Positions 1 to 8,627 of a stretch of DNA of 64,000 bases are shown piece by piece. Origin of the DNA: Acetoanaerobium sticklandii (GTDB lineage: Bacteria > Bacillota > Clostridia > Peptostreptococcales > Filifactoraceae); the NCBI RefSeq assembly GCF_000196455.1, contig NC_014614.1, positions 1,720,001-1,784,000 of the forward strand, in the 5' to 3' direction. The notes below the pieces were generated by a model. It was given only the letters and a program-made list of their open reading frames with translations. It searched no databases and was not told the origin of the DNA. Positions within the stretch are counted from its first letter, which is position 1. Every line of letters starts with the position of its first letter. Both the position numbers and the translations under genes were made by a program.

Positions 1-221
1 ATTTAGCTTGGGCAATGGGTGATATCGGTGTTGGAGCAATGGCTTGGTTAAATATTATAGCAATAATACTATTAACTAAGACAGGTGTTGGTACCCTTAA
101 GGACTACGAAAAACAGAAAAAAGAAGGAAAAGATCCAATCTACGAGCCAGAAACTCTTGGCGTTAAAAACGCAGATACTTGGAAAGTTATCGCTGCTAGA
201 TACAAAAAGAAAATTTCATAA
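1..221 (+). CDS. Alanine/glycine:cation symporter (AGCS family), C-terminal fragment
   Basis: This is the 3' end of a gene that begins before the window; the reading frame is open from the first bases, so the ATG at 15 is internal. The residues AWAMGDIGVGAMAWLN followed by a last hydrophobic helix and a charged tail (about 40 residues ending in KKKIS) are typical of the last transmembrane segment and cytoplasmic tail of sodium:alanine/glycine symporters. These importers bring small amino acids in with Na+, which fits an amino-acid fermenter. A hairpin terminator follows 24 bases after the stop. The family call is confident; the substrate is only inferred from the family. Confidence 0.85.
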   Translation, partial: LAWAMGDIGVGAMAWLNIIAIILLTKTGVGTLKDYEKQKKEGKDPIYEPETLGVKNADTWKVIAARYKKKIS

Positions 222-244
222 TTTAAATTTATAAAGTAAAAAAC

Positions 245-270
245 GGCTTGCATTTATGCAAGCCATTTTT
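245..270. terminator. Bidirectional rho-independent terminator
   Basis: An 8-bp perfect stem (GGCTTGCA / TGCAAGCC) with a TTTA loop lies at 245-264. It is followed by a T run on the plus strand and preceded by an A run that becomes a T run on the minus strand. It sits between the converging symporter gene and the racemase gene and can serve both. Confidence 0.85.
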
Positions 271-274
271 TACT

Positions 275-976
275 TTAGTATTTATTTTCAACAATAGCCT
301 CTATTGCTACATCCATAGGATCGATTAACGGAATATCAAAATGGTAAGAATTTAAAACAAGTCCTATCTCTGTACAGCCAGCTATGAGCATCTGAGCTCC
401 ATTTTTTATCAAAATTTCACCAGTTTCAACTAGCATATCTATTGGTTTCCCTTCGATTACTCCACTTTTTATTCCGTACTGTGGAGAATAAATAGCCTGC
501 ATTACTTTGTTTGTTTGGATATCTTCATCAGGATAGATTAAATTATAATCACTTAGATATTTATCGAACAATCCAGTTCTTAGAGTTCCGCTTGTTGCTA
601 AAATACCAATACTTTTTATGTCAGGATAGTTAGTTTTTATATAAATATCAAGTTCTCTTAATGCGTTTAATATTGGAAATTTTACACTTTCTTGAATATC
701 ATCTATAAAATAATGAGCTGTGATACAAGGAATACAAGCAACATCTACTTTTGCACATTCAAGTGTTTTTGCAGTCTCTATAAGAGCTGGAACTGGATTT
801 TCTCCGTTCCCGAAGATTGCACTAGTTCTGTCTGGAATTTTACTATTGCTATCCATAATCACTCTAAAATGATCTTGATCTGTTTTTGAAGGGGTAGCTT
901 TTATTAGCTTAAAGTAGAAGTGTGCAGTAGCTTCTGGCCCCATCCCTCCAAGAATTCCTATTATTTTATCATTCAT
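275..976 (-). CDS. Aspartate/glutamate racemase family protein
   Basis: A cofactor-independent racemase of the Asp/Glu/hydantoin family, about 233 residues. The N-terminal GILGGMGPEAT loop is diagnostic of aspartate racemases; the two catalytic cysteines are seen in CIPCITAH (about residue 81) and AGCTEIGL (near residue 195). The start at 976 was preferred over one at 1015 because AAGAGGT lies just upstream of it and the longer form would run into the preceding gene. It is last in a set with a Mur ligase and an ATP-grasp D-aspartate-ligase-like enzyme, which suggests that it supplies D-aspartate for the cell wall. Glutamate or another amino acid as substrate is possible. Confidence 0.85.
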   Translation of the reverse strand: MNDKIIGILGGMGPEATAHFYFKLIKATPSKTDQDHFRVIMDSNSKIPDRTSAIFGNGENPVPALIETAKTLECAKVDVACIPCITAHYFIDDIQESVKFPILNALRELDIYIKTNYPDIKSIGILATSGTLRTGLFDKYLSDYNLIYPDEDIQTNKVMQAIYSPQYGIKSGVIEGKPIDMLVETGEILIKNGAQMLIAGCTEIGLVLNSYHFDIPLIDPMDVAIEAIVENKY

Positions 977-1001
977 TGCTGTAACCTCTTTCTTATTATC
1001 T

Positions 1002-2552
1002 TTACTCAATTCCACACACTCTATGCTTTAGTGGTTCAAATAATTCATCCTCAGATATAGATGGATTCATTATTTTTAGTTTTTTAAGTGCTATACTAGC
1101 GCCATAATCCATTCCTTGGCAACCAGCAAGAAGAATTACATCATCTTCTTTAGCCCTATTTAAAGCTTCACCAATAGCATCAGAAAGATGTTCATATAAC
1201 TCAAGCTTTAACTTCGAACTATTAATAATTTCGCTAAACACTGCTTCTTCTTCATCAGTCACTATATCTTTTTCTGTTGTGTAATCTGCACTTTTAGTAG
1301 CAATAATTTCAGATAAATTAAGCTTTTTCGCCCATGTAACTATTGCCTGAGCATTTTCATTATTTACAATAGGCCCTCTTGAACCTCTTATGGCATATAC
1401 AAGATGTAATTTATTGTATTTCATAAAATTAAGTGTTTCCATAGTAACATCTATATTTCCAGCATTTGCAAAATGATCATCGATTATTTTAAAATCATTT
1501 TCATATATAAACTCAAATCTTCTTTCTACGCCTTTAAAGTTTAAAAAACTTTCTTGTATTACATCTATAGGTACCTTGCAAATTAGTGCAGCAGCAATTG
1601 CCGCCATAGCATTATATACGCTGTGATATCCTGGCACTGAAAGGGATATCTCGAAGCTCTGATTCATATATAAATATCCATTTATTGAAAATAGTTTAGA
1701 AATTTCTACTGTAAATTTACCTCTTCCTGATGATAAATCAAGATTTTTGCACAGTATCATAGCATTATCATTATTAACTCCATAAGTAAGTACATTAGCC
1801 TCAGTCTTATTAACAAGAGATGCAGCTTCTTCACAATCCATATTGAGTATAGCCCAGCTACCCTTCTTTGCATTAGTAATCAAACTCGATTTCAATGCTA
1901 CATAGTTTTCAAAGGTTTCATGAAGATCAATGTGCTCTCTGCTAATATTGTTAAAAATAACGATGTCGTAATCAATCCCAGCAATCCTGTCAAGCTCAAT
2001 AGCAGACGAAGACACTTCCATTGTTACATGTGTTAAACCATTTTCTTTCATTCTGTATATATAATTTTGAAGATCTAAGGACTCTGGTGTTGTTAAATCA
2101 GAAGCTATTTGTTCATCTCCTACTTTTATAAGCACTGTCCCAACAAGTCCAGTTTTAAAATTATTATTTTCTAGAATATTATCAATCATAAAGGCAGTTG
2201 TGGTTTTACCATTAGTAGCTGTTATTCCAATCATCTTCATAAATTTTGAAGGGTGATTATAAAAATTACAGGCACATAGAGCTAGAGAATGTCTAGCATC
2301 TGAAACTAAATATTGAGGAATGTCAATATTATCTTGAATGCTTTCCACAACAGCCCCTACAGCTCCTTTGTTTTTAGCATCTAGTAAATACTTATGCCCA
2401 TCTGTCTTATATCCTTTGATACAAAAGAATAAATCTCCCTCTTTAACCTTAGCAGAATGATAAGCTATCCCCTGAATATTATGGTCATGGCTTAAAGGTC
2501 TGTTTTCCTCTAAAATTTCAATCCCTTTCAATAAAGAAGCAACGTCCATCAT
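1002..2552 (-). CDS. Divergent Mur ligase (MurE-like)
   Basis: A 516-residue protein with the full three-domain Mur ligase plan: an N-terminal UDP-substrate domain, an ATP loop TATNGKTTT (about 111-119), a TTPES segment that follows it in MurE proteins, and a lysine in YVALKSSL where the carbamylated lysine sits. The two signatures that grip the incoming amino acid in MurE are not present: the DNPR region reads KSADYTTE and the GKGHEDY region reads GCQGMDYG. So it is MurE-like but may add a different residue. Start at 2552 is set by GAGGAG seven bases upstream. It lies 27 bases downstream of the ATP-grasp gene and 25 bases before the racemase. A second, standard murE is presumably elsewhere. 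Confidence 0.75.
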   Translation of the reverse strand: MMDVASLLKGIEILEENRPLSHDHNIQGIAYHSAKVKEGDLFFCIKGYKTDGHKYLLDAKNKGAVGAVVESIQDNIDIPQYLVSDARHSLALCACNFYNHPSKFMKMIGITATNGKTTTAFMIDNILENNNFKTGLVGTVLIKVGDEQIASDLTTPESLDLQNYIYRMKENGLTHVTMEVSSSAIELDRIAGIDYDIVIFNNISREHIDLHETFENYVALKSSLITNAKKGSWAILNMDCEEAASLVNKTEANVLTYGVNNDNAMILCKNLDLSSGRGKFTVEISKLFSINGYLYMNQSFEISLSVPGYHSVYNAMAAIAAALICKVPIDVIQESFLNFKGVERRFEFIYENDFKIIDDHFANAGNIDVTMETLNFMKYNKLHLVYAIRGSRGPIVNNENAQAIVTWAKKLNLSEIIATKSADYTTEKDIVTDEEEAVFSEIINSSKLKLELYEHLSDAIGEALNRAKEDDVILLAGCQGMDYGASIALKKLKIMNPSISEDELFEPLKHRVCGIE

Positions 2553-2579
2553 TATAATTCTCCTCACGTAAAATTAAGC

Positions 2580-3761
2580 TTACCTAAAAATTTTTTTGGT
2601 TAATTTTTTTGAAATACTTTTGCTAAAAGCAAAAAACGGCTTAGGATCTGAATAGTCCCATATAGCATATGCTTTAGGTTTAAAATATGATTTTATAACC
2701 TGAGATAGTTTCAGCTGTTTTGTCTTTAGATATCCTCTAACAGCAAAGAAATCCTCGTAAGCATACCAAAACACTAGCCCAGTATCCTTTTTAAGCTCAA
2801 AATGTGGCTGAGGCTTTCCTATTAGTTCAGAATATGTTAAGTATGGCATGTTTATCCCTGCCTTATACAGCAAGCTATTTAAATTAGTTATTCTTACATT
2901 TACCTCTATTAAGTAAAAATCACCTGTTACTGCATCTTTTTTAAACTCAATTTCCGCAAATCCTTTAAAACCAACATTTTCTAAGAATTTCGCTCCTATA
3001 TCATAGAGCTCTTGAACATATTTCTGCCCAGTATATACAGAGGCTCCAAAATTTATAGGATACTGTCTAAATTTCTGGCAAGTCATCCAGTTTGTAACTT
3101 TTGAATCCTGATTTAAGTAAGCATCAAAAGTGTACATATGGTCGTCAAATCCTGGAATTATTCTTTGTACAATTACTTCCAGCTTTTTCTCATGTACTTT
3201 TCTTACTGCTTCAAGCAATTCTTCCTTGCTATTAACCTTAAACATCTTTCTTCTAAAAACCGACACAAATGATGGAGAATCAGTAGGCTTAACAATACAT
3301 GGATAGCCAATTTGCTTGTCTACTTTATCTAAATAATCCTCATCGCTTACATAAACTGTTTCTGGAACTTTAACAGAATTTTTTACTGCAAGAGCGTGAA
3401 GCTTCTCTTTATCCATAAGATTAGTGTAAATTCCCTGCTGATTCTGAGGAATAAGGTAATATTCTCTAAGCTCGTAGAGATACTCATCTACAAACTCAAC
3501 ATATGGATCAGCACAAGGAATCAGCACAGGTTTTAGAGTTTGCTTTGATGCATAATCTATTAAAAACTGTAAAAACTCTTTAGGTTGTTTTTTATAGTGT
3601 GGACCGATTAATTTTTCCTTACAATATTTTGATTCAAAAGCATAAGAGCCTTCATAGCTATAATCTACAGCCGCTACTTCAACACCCATCACACCTAGAC
3701 ATCTTATTGTACTTAAGCCTATATAATAATTAGCACCTAAAATAACTGCTTTATTAGACAC
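2580..3761 (-). CDS. ATP-grasp enzyme, D-aspartate ligase-like
   Basis: A 393-residue ATP-grasp carboxylate-amine ligase. An N-terminal Rossmann-like part (VILGANYYIGLS) is followed by the ATP-grasp core: CIVKPTDSPS, IVQRIIPG (ATP-binding beta strands) and FYLIEVNVRITNLNS (Mg-binding E and N). The overall plan resembles the D-aspartate ligase that attaches D-Asp to the stem lysine of peptidoglycan precursors in enterococci, where the gene is paired with an aspartate racemase, as it nearly is here. The start is GTG, preceded by AGGGGGA. Specificity is inferred from context; the general ATP-grasp assignment is firm. Confidence 0.7.
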   Translation of the reverse strand: MSNKAVILGANYYIGLSTIRCLGVMGVEVAAVDYSYEGSYAFESKYCKEKLIGPHYKKQPKEFLQFLIDYASKQTLKPVLIPCADPYVEFVDEYLYELREYYLIPQNQQGIYTNLMDKEKLHALAVKNSVKVPETVYVSDEDYLDKVDKQIGYPCIVKPTDSPSFVSVFRRKMFKVNSKEELLEAVRKVHEKKLEVIVQRIIPGFDDHMYTFDAYLNQDSKVTNWMTCQKFRQYPINFGASVYTGQKYVQELYDIGAKFLENVGFKGFAEIEFKKDAVTGDFYLIEVNVRITNLNSLLYKAGINMPYLTYSELIGKPQPHFELKKDTGLVFWYAYEDFFAVRGYLKTKQLKLSQVIKSYFKPKAYAIWDYSDPKPFFAFSKSISKKLTKKIFR

Positions 3762-3886
3762 GGTAATCCCCCTAAAATAGATTCTAATATAATTATCAAC
3801 ACTTAAATATATCTTTTCAAACTAATATTTTATCATGAAAATCTAATCTATAAAACCCTATAGTAAATATAGTTTTTCTTTGGCAA

Positions 3887-4387
3887 TTAAAGATTGATTA
3901 TTAAGCTCTTCACTGAGTTAATTGCATAATCATAATCATTATTATTTTCAATTATGTAATCAGAATACTTTTTATATAATCCTATTCTTTCGTTATATAT
4001 TTTTATAAGAGCTGTTGGATTATCCTTTACTAGTGGTCTATTATTAACATCAATTTCCTCTAATATTTTTTCTGGATTTCTATCAATAAAAATTATACTG
4101 TATCCATTATTCTTCAATATTTCAATATTACTTGAGTCAAGAATAATCCCCCCACCGCAATCTATAATACAGCTTTCATTAATAACAGCATTTTTTAATA
4201 CTTTTGTTTCAATTTTTCTAAAATACGGTTCCCCAAATTTCTCAAATATATCGGATATGCTTAAATTGAGTTCCTTTTCCACCATCTTATCAATAGAAAC
4301 AAGCATAAGAGCTAAGTCTTTTGAAATGTCATTAGCTATACTGCTTTTTCCACATCCCATCATTCCTATAAATGCTATTTTTTTCAT
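3887..4387 (-). CDS. aroK: Shikimate kinase
   Basis: A 166-residue P-loop kinase that phosphorylates shikimate in the aromatic amino acid pathway. GMMGCGKSS is the Walker A loop (residues 8-16), followed by the shikimate-binding SIDKMVE (the usual DxD region is D-K-M here), FRKIE and CGGG motifs, and NNRPL of the lid. The length is typical. The start at 4387 follows GAGGT and makes the protein begin MKKIAFIG, whereas an upstream ATG at 4432 lacks a site and would add 15 unneeded residues. It is divergent from aroD. Confidence 0.9.
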   Translation of the reverse strand: MKKIAFIGMMGCGKSSIANDISKDLALMLVSIDKMVEKELNLSISDIFEKFGEPYFRKIETKVLKNAVINESCIIDCGGGIILDSSNIEILKNNGYSIIFIDRNPEKILEEIDVNNRPLVKDNPTALIKIYNERIGLYKKYSDYIIENNNDYDYAINSVKSLIINL

Positions 4388-4424
4388 TTTCTTTACCTCA
4401 TTTATAATTATTATTTTTAAAACA

Positions 4425-4453
4425 TTGTCCAATCAAAATTAACATGTTAAAAT
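4425..4453 (+). promoter_or_regulatory. Probable sigma-A promoter of aroD
   Basis: TTGTCC at 4425-4430, a 17-base spacer and TAAAAT at 4448-4453 lie 33 bases before the aroD start. The sequence match and spacing are good; no experiment supports it. Confidence 0.5.
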
Positions 4454-4485
4454 AATGAAAATTTATGTAAATCTAGGAGAATAAT

Positions 4486-5250
4486 ATGAAAATCGAAACT
4501 ACTAAAAAAATTCTAATAAAAAACATTGAAATCGGGGGAAGCAAAACCCTAATCTGTACTCCTATAACACCCTCTACTCTTGAAGATTTTGTTGCAGATA
4601 TCGACGATGCTCTATCTCAAAATCCAGATGTAGTTGAGTGGAGATTAGATTACTTTGGCAATCTCAGTTCATTAGATTATGTATATAATACCCTAACTTC
4701 AATTAAATATAAACTAGCAAATACAATATTTATCTTGACTCTAAGAGATAATAAAGAAGGCGGAAAATGCGCTCTTTCTCAAGAAGATAAGCTCAAAATA
4801 ATTCAAAACGCCCTAAAAACAGATACTATCGATATATTAGATATAGAACAAATTCAAGGAAAAGATTATATATCTTCAGTTAAACAAATGATTGACAACA
4901 CTAATACGAAGCTTATACTTTCTTATCACAACTTTGAGTTTACCCCAAATAAAGAAGAAATAGTTCAAAAAATAGAAAAGGCCCTTGAATTAGGGGCCGA
5001 TATTCCTAAAGTAGCATATATGCCACATTCTAGTGAAGATGTACTTTGTTTATTAGATGCTAGCCTTTCATGTAGAAAATTATTAGAGGCTCCTATAGTA
5101 AGCATCTCCATGGGTGACCTAGGAAAAATTTCTAGAGTATATGCAGGACAATTTGGCTCTGACATTACTTTTGCCTCTTTGAAAGACTCAACTGCTCCAG
5201 GTCAAATCAAAATTGATGATTTAAAGAGAGCTTGGACCCATCTTTTTTAA
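4486..5250 (+). CDS. aroD: 3-dehydroquinate dehydratase, type I
   Basis: A 254-residue class I dehydroquinase of the shikimate pathway, which forms a Schiff base with dehydroquinate. The conserved substrate-binding EWRLD, the EGG loop (KEGGKC), the catalytic histidine in LSYHNFEF and the Schiff-base lysine in ADIPKVAYMP are all seen, plus SMGDLGKISR and the C-terminal SAPGQ-type loop (TAPGQI). A ribosome site (AGGAGA) precedes the ATG. Its 3' end overlaps the convergent mscL gene by 30 bases. Confidence 0.95.
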   Translation: MKIETTKKILIKNIEIGGSKTLICTPITPSTLEDFVADIDDALSQNPDVVEWRLDYFGNLSSLDYVYNTLTSIKYKLANTIFILTLRDNKEGGKCALSQEDKLKIIQNALKTDTIDILDIEQIQGKDYISSVKQMIDNTNTKLILSYHNFEFTPNKEEIVQKIEKALELGADIPKVAYMPHSSEDVLCLLDASLSCRKLLEAPIVSISMGDLGKISRVYAGQFGSDITFASLKDSTAPGQIKIDDLKRAWTHLF

Positions 5251-5625
5251 TTCGTCCCTGATTTCACTTAATAGCACAACTTCTTCACTTGGTTTTGCTG
5301 GTGCTGCTTCTTTTGGTTTAGCTTTTAATTTATTTATCATCTTAATCATTATAAAAATAGAAAAAGCAATGATAACAAAATCAACTAAATTTTGAATAAA
5401 TTGACCGTAGTATACAGCCAGTTCTGGAATCTCTCCTTGAGCTGGCTCAATTATATATTTAAGATGCTTGAAATCAACGGTTCCTGTTATTATTGATATA
5501 ACCGGCATTATAATATCATTTACTAGGGATGTAATTATCTTACCAAATGCTCCTCCAATAATAATCCCCACTGCCATATCCATAACATTTCCACGCATAA
5601 TAAATGTTTTAAATTCCTTTAACAT
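5221..5625 (-). CDS. mscL: Large-conductance mechanosensitive channel MscL
   Basis: A 134-residue inner-membrane channel that opens under osmotic down-shock. It begins MLKEFKTFIMRGNVMDMAVG, the hallmark N-terminus, followed by the pore helix (IIIGGAFGKIITSLV), a short periplasmic loop, a second membrane helix and a charged C-terminal bundle ending EIRDELKKMG. The start at 5625 is preferred to one at 5634 because it gives the family N-terminus and better spacing from GGAAGG. The last 30 bases overlap the 3' end of aroD on the other strand. Confidence 0.95.
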   Translation of the reverse strand: MLKEFKTFIMRGNVMDMAVGIIIGGAFGKIITSLVNDIIMPVISIITGTVDFKHLKYIIEPAQGEIPELAVYYGQFIQNLVDFVIIAFSIFIMIKMINKLKAKPKEAAPAKPSEEVVLLSEIRDELKKMGPSSL

Positions 5626-5793
5626 GTCCTTCATCCTTCCTTTTCTTGAGTTTCTTAAATAATATCATTATAAATCCAACTATATAATACCCTAAAAATA
5701 TCTGGTTAAAAACTATTCTATAAGGTAGATATAATTATATGTACTAAAATTATTTTATTTACTCATTAATATAACTAATCAAGAGGTGATATT

Positions 5794-8448
5794 ATGTGGT
5801 TTACAAAAGAAATTCAAGATGTTCTAAAGGAATATGATTCGAATGAAGCGACAGGACTTTCCAGTCAAGAAGTAAAGCTTCGATTAGAAAAATATGGTGA
5901 AAATAAATTAAAATCTAAACCTAAAAAAAGCTTTTTTCAACTATTCTTATCTCAGCTTAAGGATATGCTTATATATGTTTTGCTAGGAGCAGCCGCTATT
6001 ACTTTATTTATTGGTGAGTATGTTGATGCAGTGATAATACTTCTTGTTGTAATTCTTAATGCAGTTATAGGTGTGGTTCAAGAGTATAAGGCCGAAAAAG
6101 CTGTTGAGGCTCTGCAAAAATTATCTAATCCAAAGGCCCTAGTTAAAAGAGATGGTCAAACCTTAGAAATCCAGGCCCTTGAATTAGTCCCTGGAGACAT
6201 AGTAATTTTAGACGCTGGAAGATTCGTCCCCGCTGATTTGAGATTAATTGATTCAGCTAATCTTCAAATAGAAGAATCTGCACTAACCGGTGAATCTGTC
6301 CCTTCTGAAAAAAGTGCATCTGAAATATATCCTAACCTTAAAACTCCACTGGGTGATCAAAGTAATATGGCATTTATGTCTACGATAGCTACCTATGGCC
6401 GAGGTGAAGGAATAGTAGTCGCGACTGGTATGAATACTGAAATTGGTAAAATAGCTCAAATACTAGATGAAGATAATAATGAATTAACTCCTCTTCAGGT
6501 AAGGCTGGAGGAGCTTGGCAAAACCCTAGGGTACATTGCTATAGGAATATGTATCTTGATATTTGCAATCGCATTAATCCAAAAAAGAGATTTATTTGAA
6601 ATGTTTCTTACAGCAATTAGTTTGGCTGTAGCAGCCATACCAGAAGGATTACCAGCAATAGTAGCTATTGTTTTAGCTATAGGCGTTACTCGTATGTCTA
6701 AAATCAACGCTATAGTAAAAAAACTGCCAGCTGTAGAAACTCTTGGCTCAGTAAACATTATTTGTTCAGACAAAACCGGTACCTTAACTCAAAATAAAAT
6801 GAAAGTAATGAAATATTATACTCTAGATAATTTAAATGAAGTTGATGATAATAATGAAATAAATAATCCTGATTCAATAAAACTAGTTCAAGGAATGATA
6901 CTTTCCTCAGATGCCACCTATGAAAATAACGAAGGCACTGGTGACCCCACTGAGATTGCCCTAGTTCAACTAGGCGACCACTATGGTATAATCAAATCTA
7001 AATTAAACGAAACCTATCCTAGAGTAGGAGAAAAACCATTTGACTCTGATAGAAAGCTCATGTCTACATTAGTAAAATCAAATGATAAATTTCTTGTTTA
7101 TACTAAGGGAGCTCTCGATAGTTTGTTAAAAATTTCAACTCATGTAATTAAAGATGGTAAATCCATTCCACTTACTGAGAATTATAAATCTGAGTTCATA
7201 AAAACAAGCGAGGAGCTTTCAAATAAAGCTCTACGTATATTAGCACTTGCATATAAAGAGGTAGAAACTGAAATATCCTCTGATGAAATGGAAAATGATT
7301 TAACTCTTATAGGTATTGTTGGAATGATGGATCCTCCTAGACTTGAGGTAAAATCATCAATTGAAACAGCTAAAAAAGCTGGAATTACTCCTATAATGAT
7401 TACTGGCGACCATAAAACTACAGCGTTTGCAATAGCTAAAGAATTGGGTATTGCAGATGATATATCCCAGGCTATTATGGGAACTGAAATTGATGAATAC
7501 ACAGATGAAGAGTTTTCAAAGCTTATAAATAAAATTAAAGTATTTGCTAGAGTTTCTCCTGAGCACAAAGTAAAAATAGTTAAAGCTTTTAAATCTCAAG
7601 GAAATATCGTATCTATGACTGGAGATGGTGTAAATGACGCTCCTTCACTTAAAACAGCTGATATAGGTGTAGCAATGGGCATAACTGGTACCGATGTATC
7701 AAAAGGCGCTAGTGATATGATATTGACCGACGATAACTTTACTACAATAGTTCATGCAATAGAAGAAGGACGAAATATTTATAACAACATAAAAAAATCA
7801 GTAGTGTTTTTATTATCCTGTAACCTTGGAGAAGTCGTAACCATACTGCTATCCATATTATTTTTCTGGCCTGTACCACTTCTTCCAACTCAAATTTTAT
7901 GGATAAATCTAATAACTGATACCTTGCCAGCCATTTCACTTGGTATGGACCCTGGTGATAAAGATGTTATGAACAAAAAACCAAGAAACCCTAAAGAAAG
8001 CTTTTTTGCCCACGGAGCTGGTCCAAGAGCTATAATGGGTGGTATTTTAATTGGACTATTGACCTTAGGAGCCTTCTTTTATGGACTTTACGAGCATGGT
8101 TATACACTCGGCTCTAGAAATATTCCAGAAGATGTTTTGACATATGCTAGAACTATGGCATTTGTTGTACTTGCAGCTTCACAGTTATTTTATTCACTTG
8201 CAATGAGAAATCCAACAAAATCAATATTCCAAATCGGAATATTTAGTAACCTTTATTTAATTGGAGCTATAATTATAGGTTTTATACTTCAATTCAGTGT
8301 GATTTCTATACCATTTTTAGCAAATGCATTCAAAGTTCATAATATAAGTATTCAGGATTGGGGATTAGTTATATTATTTGCCCTTATCCCTCTTATGATA
8401 AACGAAATAGTTAAAATCTTTCTTAGAAAAAGAGAAGCTCGTATTTAA
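5794..8448 (+). CDS. Cation-transporting P-type ATPase, Ca2+ (SERCA-like) type IIA
   Basis: An 884-residue type II P-ATPase. It shows the N-terminal cation ATPase domain, the TGES actuator loop, the phosphorylation site CSDKTGTLT (Asp about 326), KGALD of the nucleotide domain, MITGDH and TGDGVNDAP, and about ten membrane segments. The M4 motif PEGLP matches calcium pumps. It probably exports Ca2+ from the cytoplasm. It is transcribed alone, with GAGGTG before the ATG and a long hairpin after the stop. Compare the second P-ATPase at 15213-17861, which has PEALS instead of PEGLP and a Mn2+ riboswitch; the two are paralogues with probably different ions. Confidence 0.9.
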   Translation: MWFTKEIQDVLKEYDSNEATGLSSQEVKLRLEKYGENKLKSKPKKSFFQLFLSQLKDMLIYVLLGAAAITLFIGEYVDAVIILLVVILNAVIGVVQEYKAEKAVEALQKLSNPKALVKRDGQTLEIQALELVPGDIVILDAGRFVPADLRLIDSANLQIEESALTGESVPSEKSASEIYPNLKTPLGDQSNMAFMSTIATYGRGEGIVVATGMNTEIGKIAQILDEDNNELTPLQVRLEELGKTLGYIAIGICILIFAIALIQKRDLFEMFLTAISLAVAAIPEGLPAIVAIVLAIGVTRMSKINAIVKKLPAVETLGSVNIICSDKTGTLTQNKMKVMKYYTLDNLNEVDDNNEINNPDSIKLVQGMILSSDATYENNEGTGDPTEIALVQLGDHYGIIKSKLNETYPRVGEKPFDSDRKLMSTLVKSNDKFLVYTKGALDSLLKISTHVIKDGKSIPLTENYKSEFIKTSEELSNKALRILALAYKEVETEISSDEMENDLTLIGIVGMMDPPRLEVKSSIETAKKAGITPIMITGDHKTTAFAIAKELGIADDISQAIMGTEIDEYTDEEFSKLINKIKVFARVSPEHKVKIVKAFKSQGNIVSMTGDGVNDAPSLKTADIGVAMGITGTDVSKGASDMILTDDNFTTIVHAIEEGRNIYNNIKKSVVFLLSCNLGEVVTILLSILFFWPVPLLPTQILWINLITDTLPAISLGMDPGDKDVMNKKPRNPKESFFAHGAGPRAIMGGILIGLLTLGAFFYGLYEHGYTLGSRNIPEDVLTYARTMAFVVLAASQLFYSLAMRNPTKSIFQIGIFSNLYLIGAIIIGFILQFSVISIPFLANAFKVHNISIQDWGLVILFALIPLMINEIVKIFLRKREARI

Positions 8449-8502
8449 ACCTAGCCAATAAATAATTTTTCAAATTAAATAATTTGCTTTTTTAAAATTA
8501 TA

Positions 8503-8587
8503 AAAGGACTGTTGAAAATAAAGTAGTATATTATATTTGATTTTGATCAAATATAATATAGGTTAACTTCATTCTTCAGTCCTTTTT
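8503..8587. terminator. Long imperfect hairpin, probable bidirectional terminator
   Basis: A 14-bp perfect stem at 8527-8540 / 8547-8560 sits inside an outer arm pair AAAAGGACTG / CAGTCCTTTTT. It lies between two convergent genes and carries T runs in both directions. Confidence 0.7.
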
Positions 8588-8627
8588 AGAGCATATAAGA
8601 TTCAAATTTCTAGTGATTACTTCATCA

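Noticed and set aside
8503..8587. Similar long inverted repeat after the first P-ATPase gene
   Set aside because: Its sequence is unrelated to the one at 11886 and it sits between convergent genes, as a shared terminator would.
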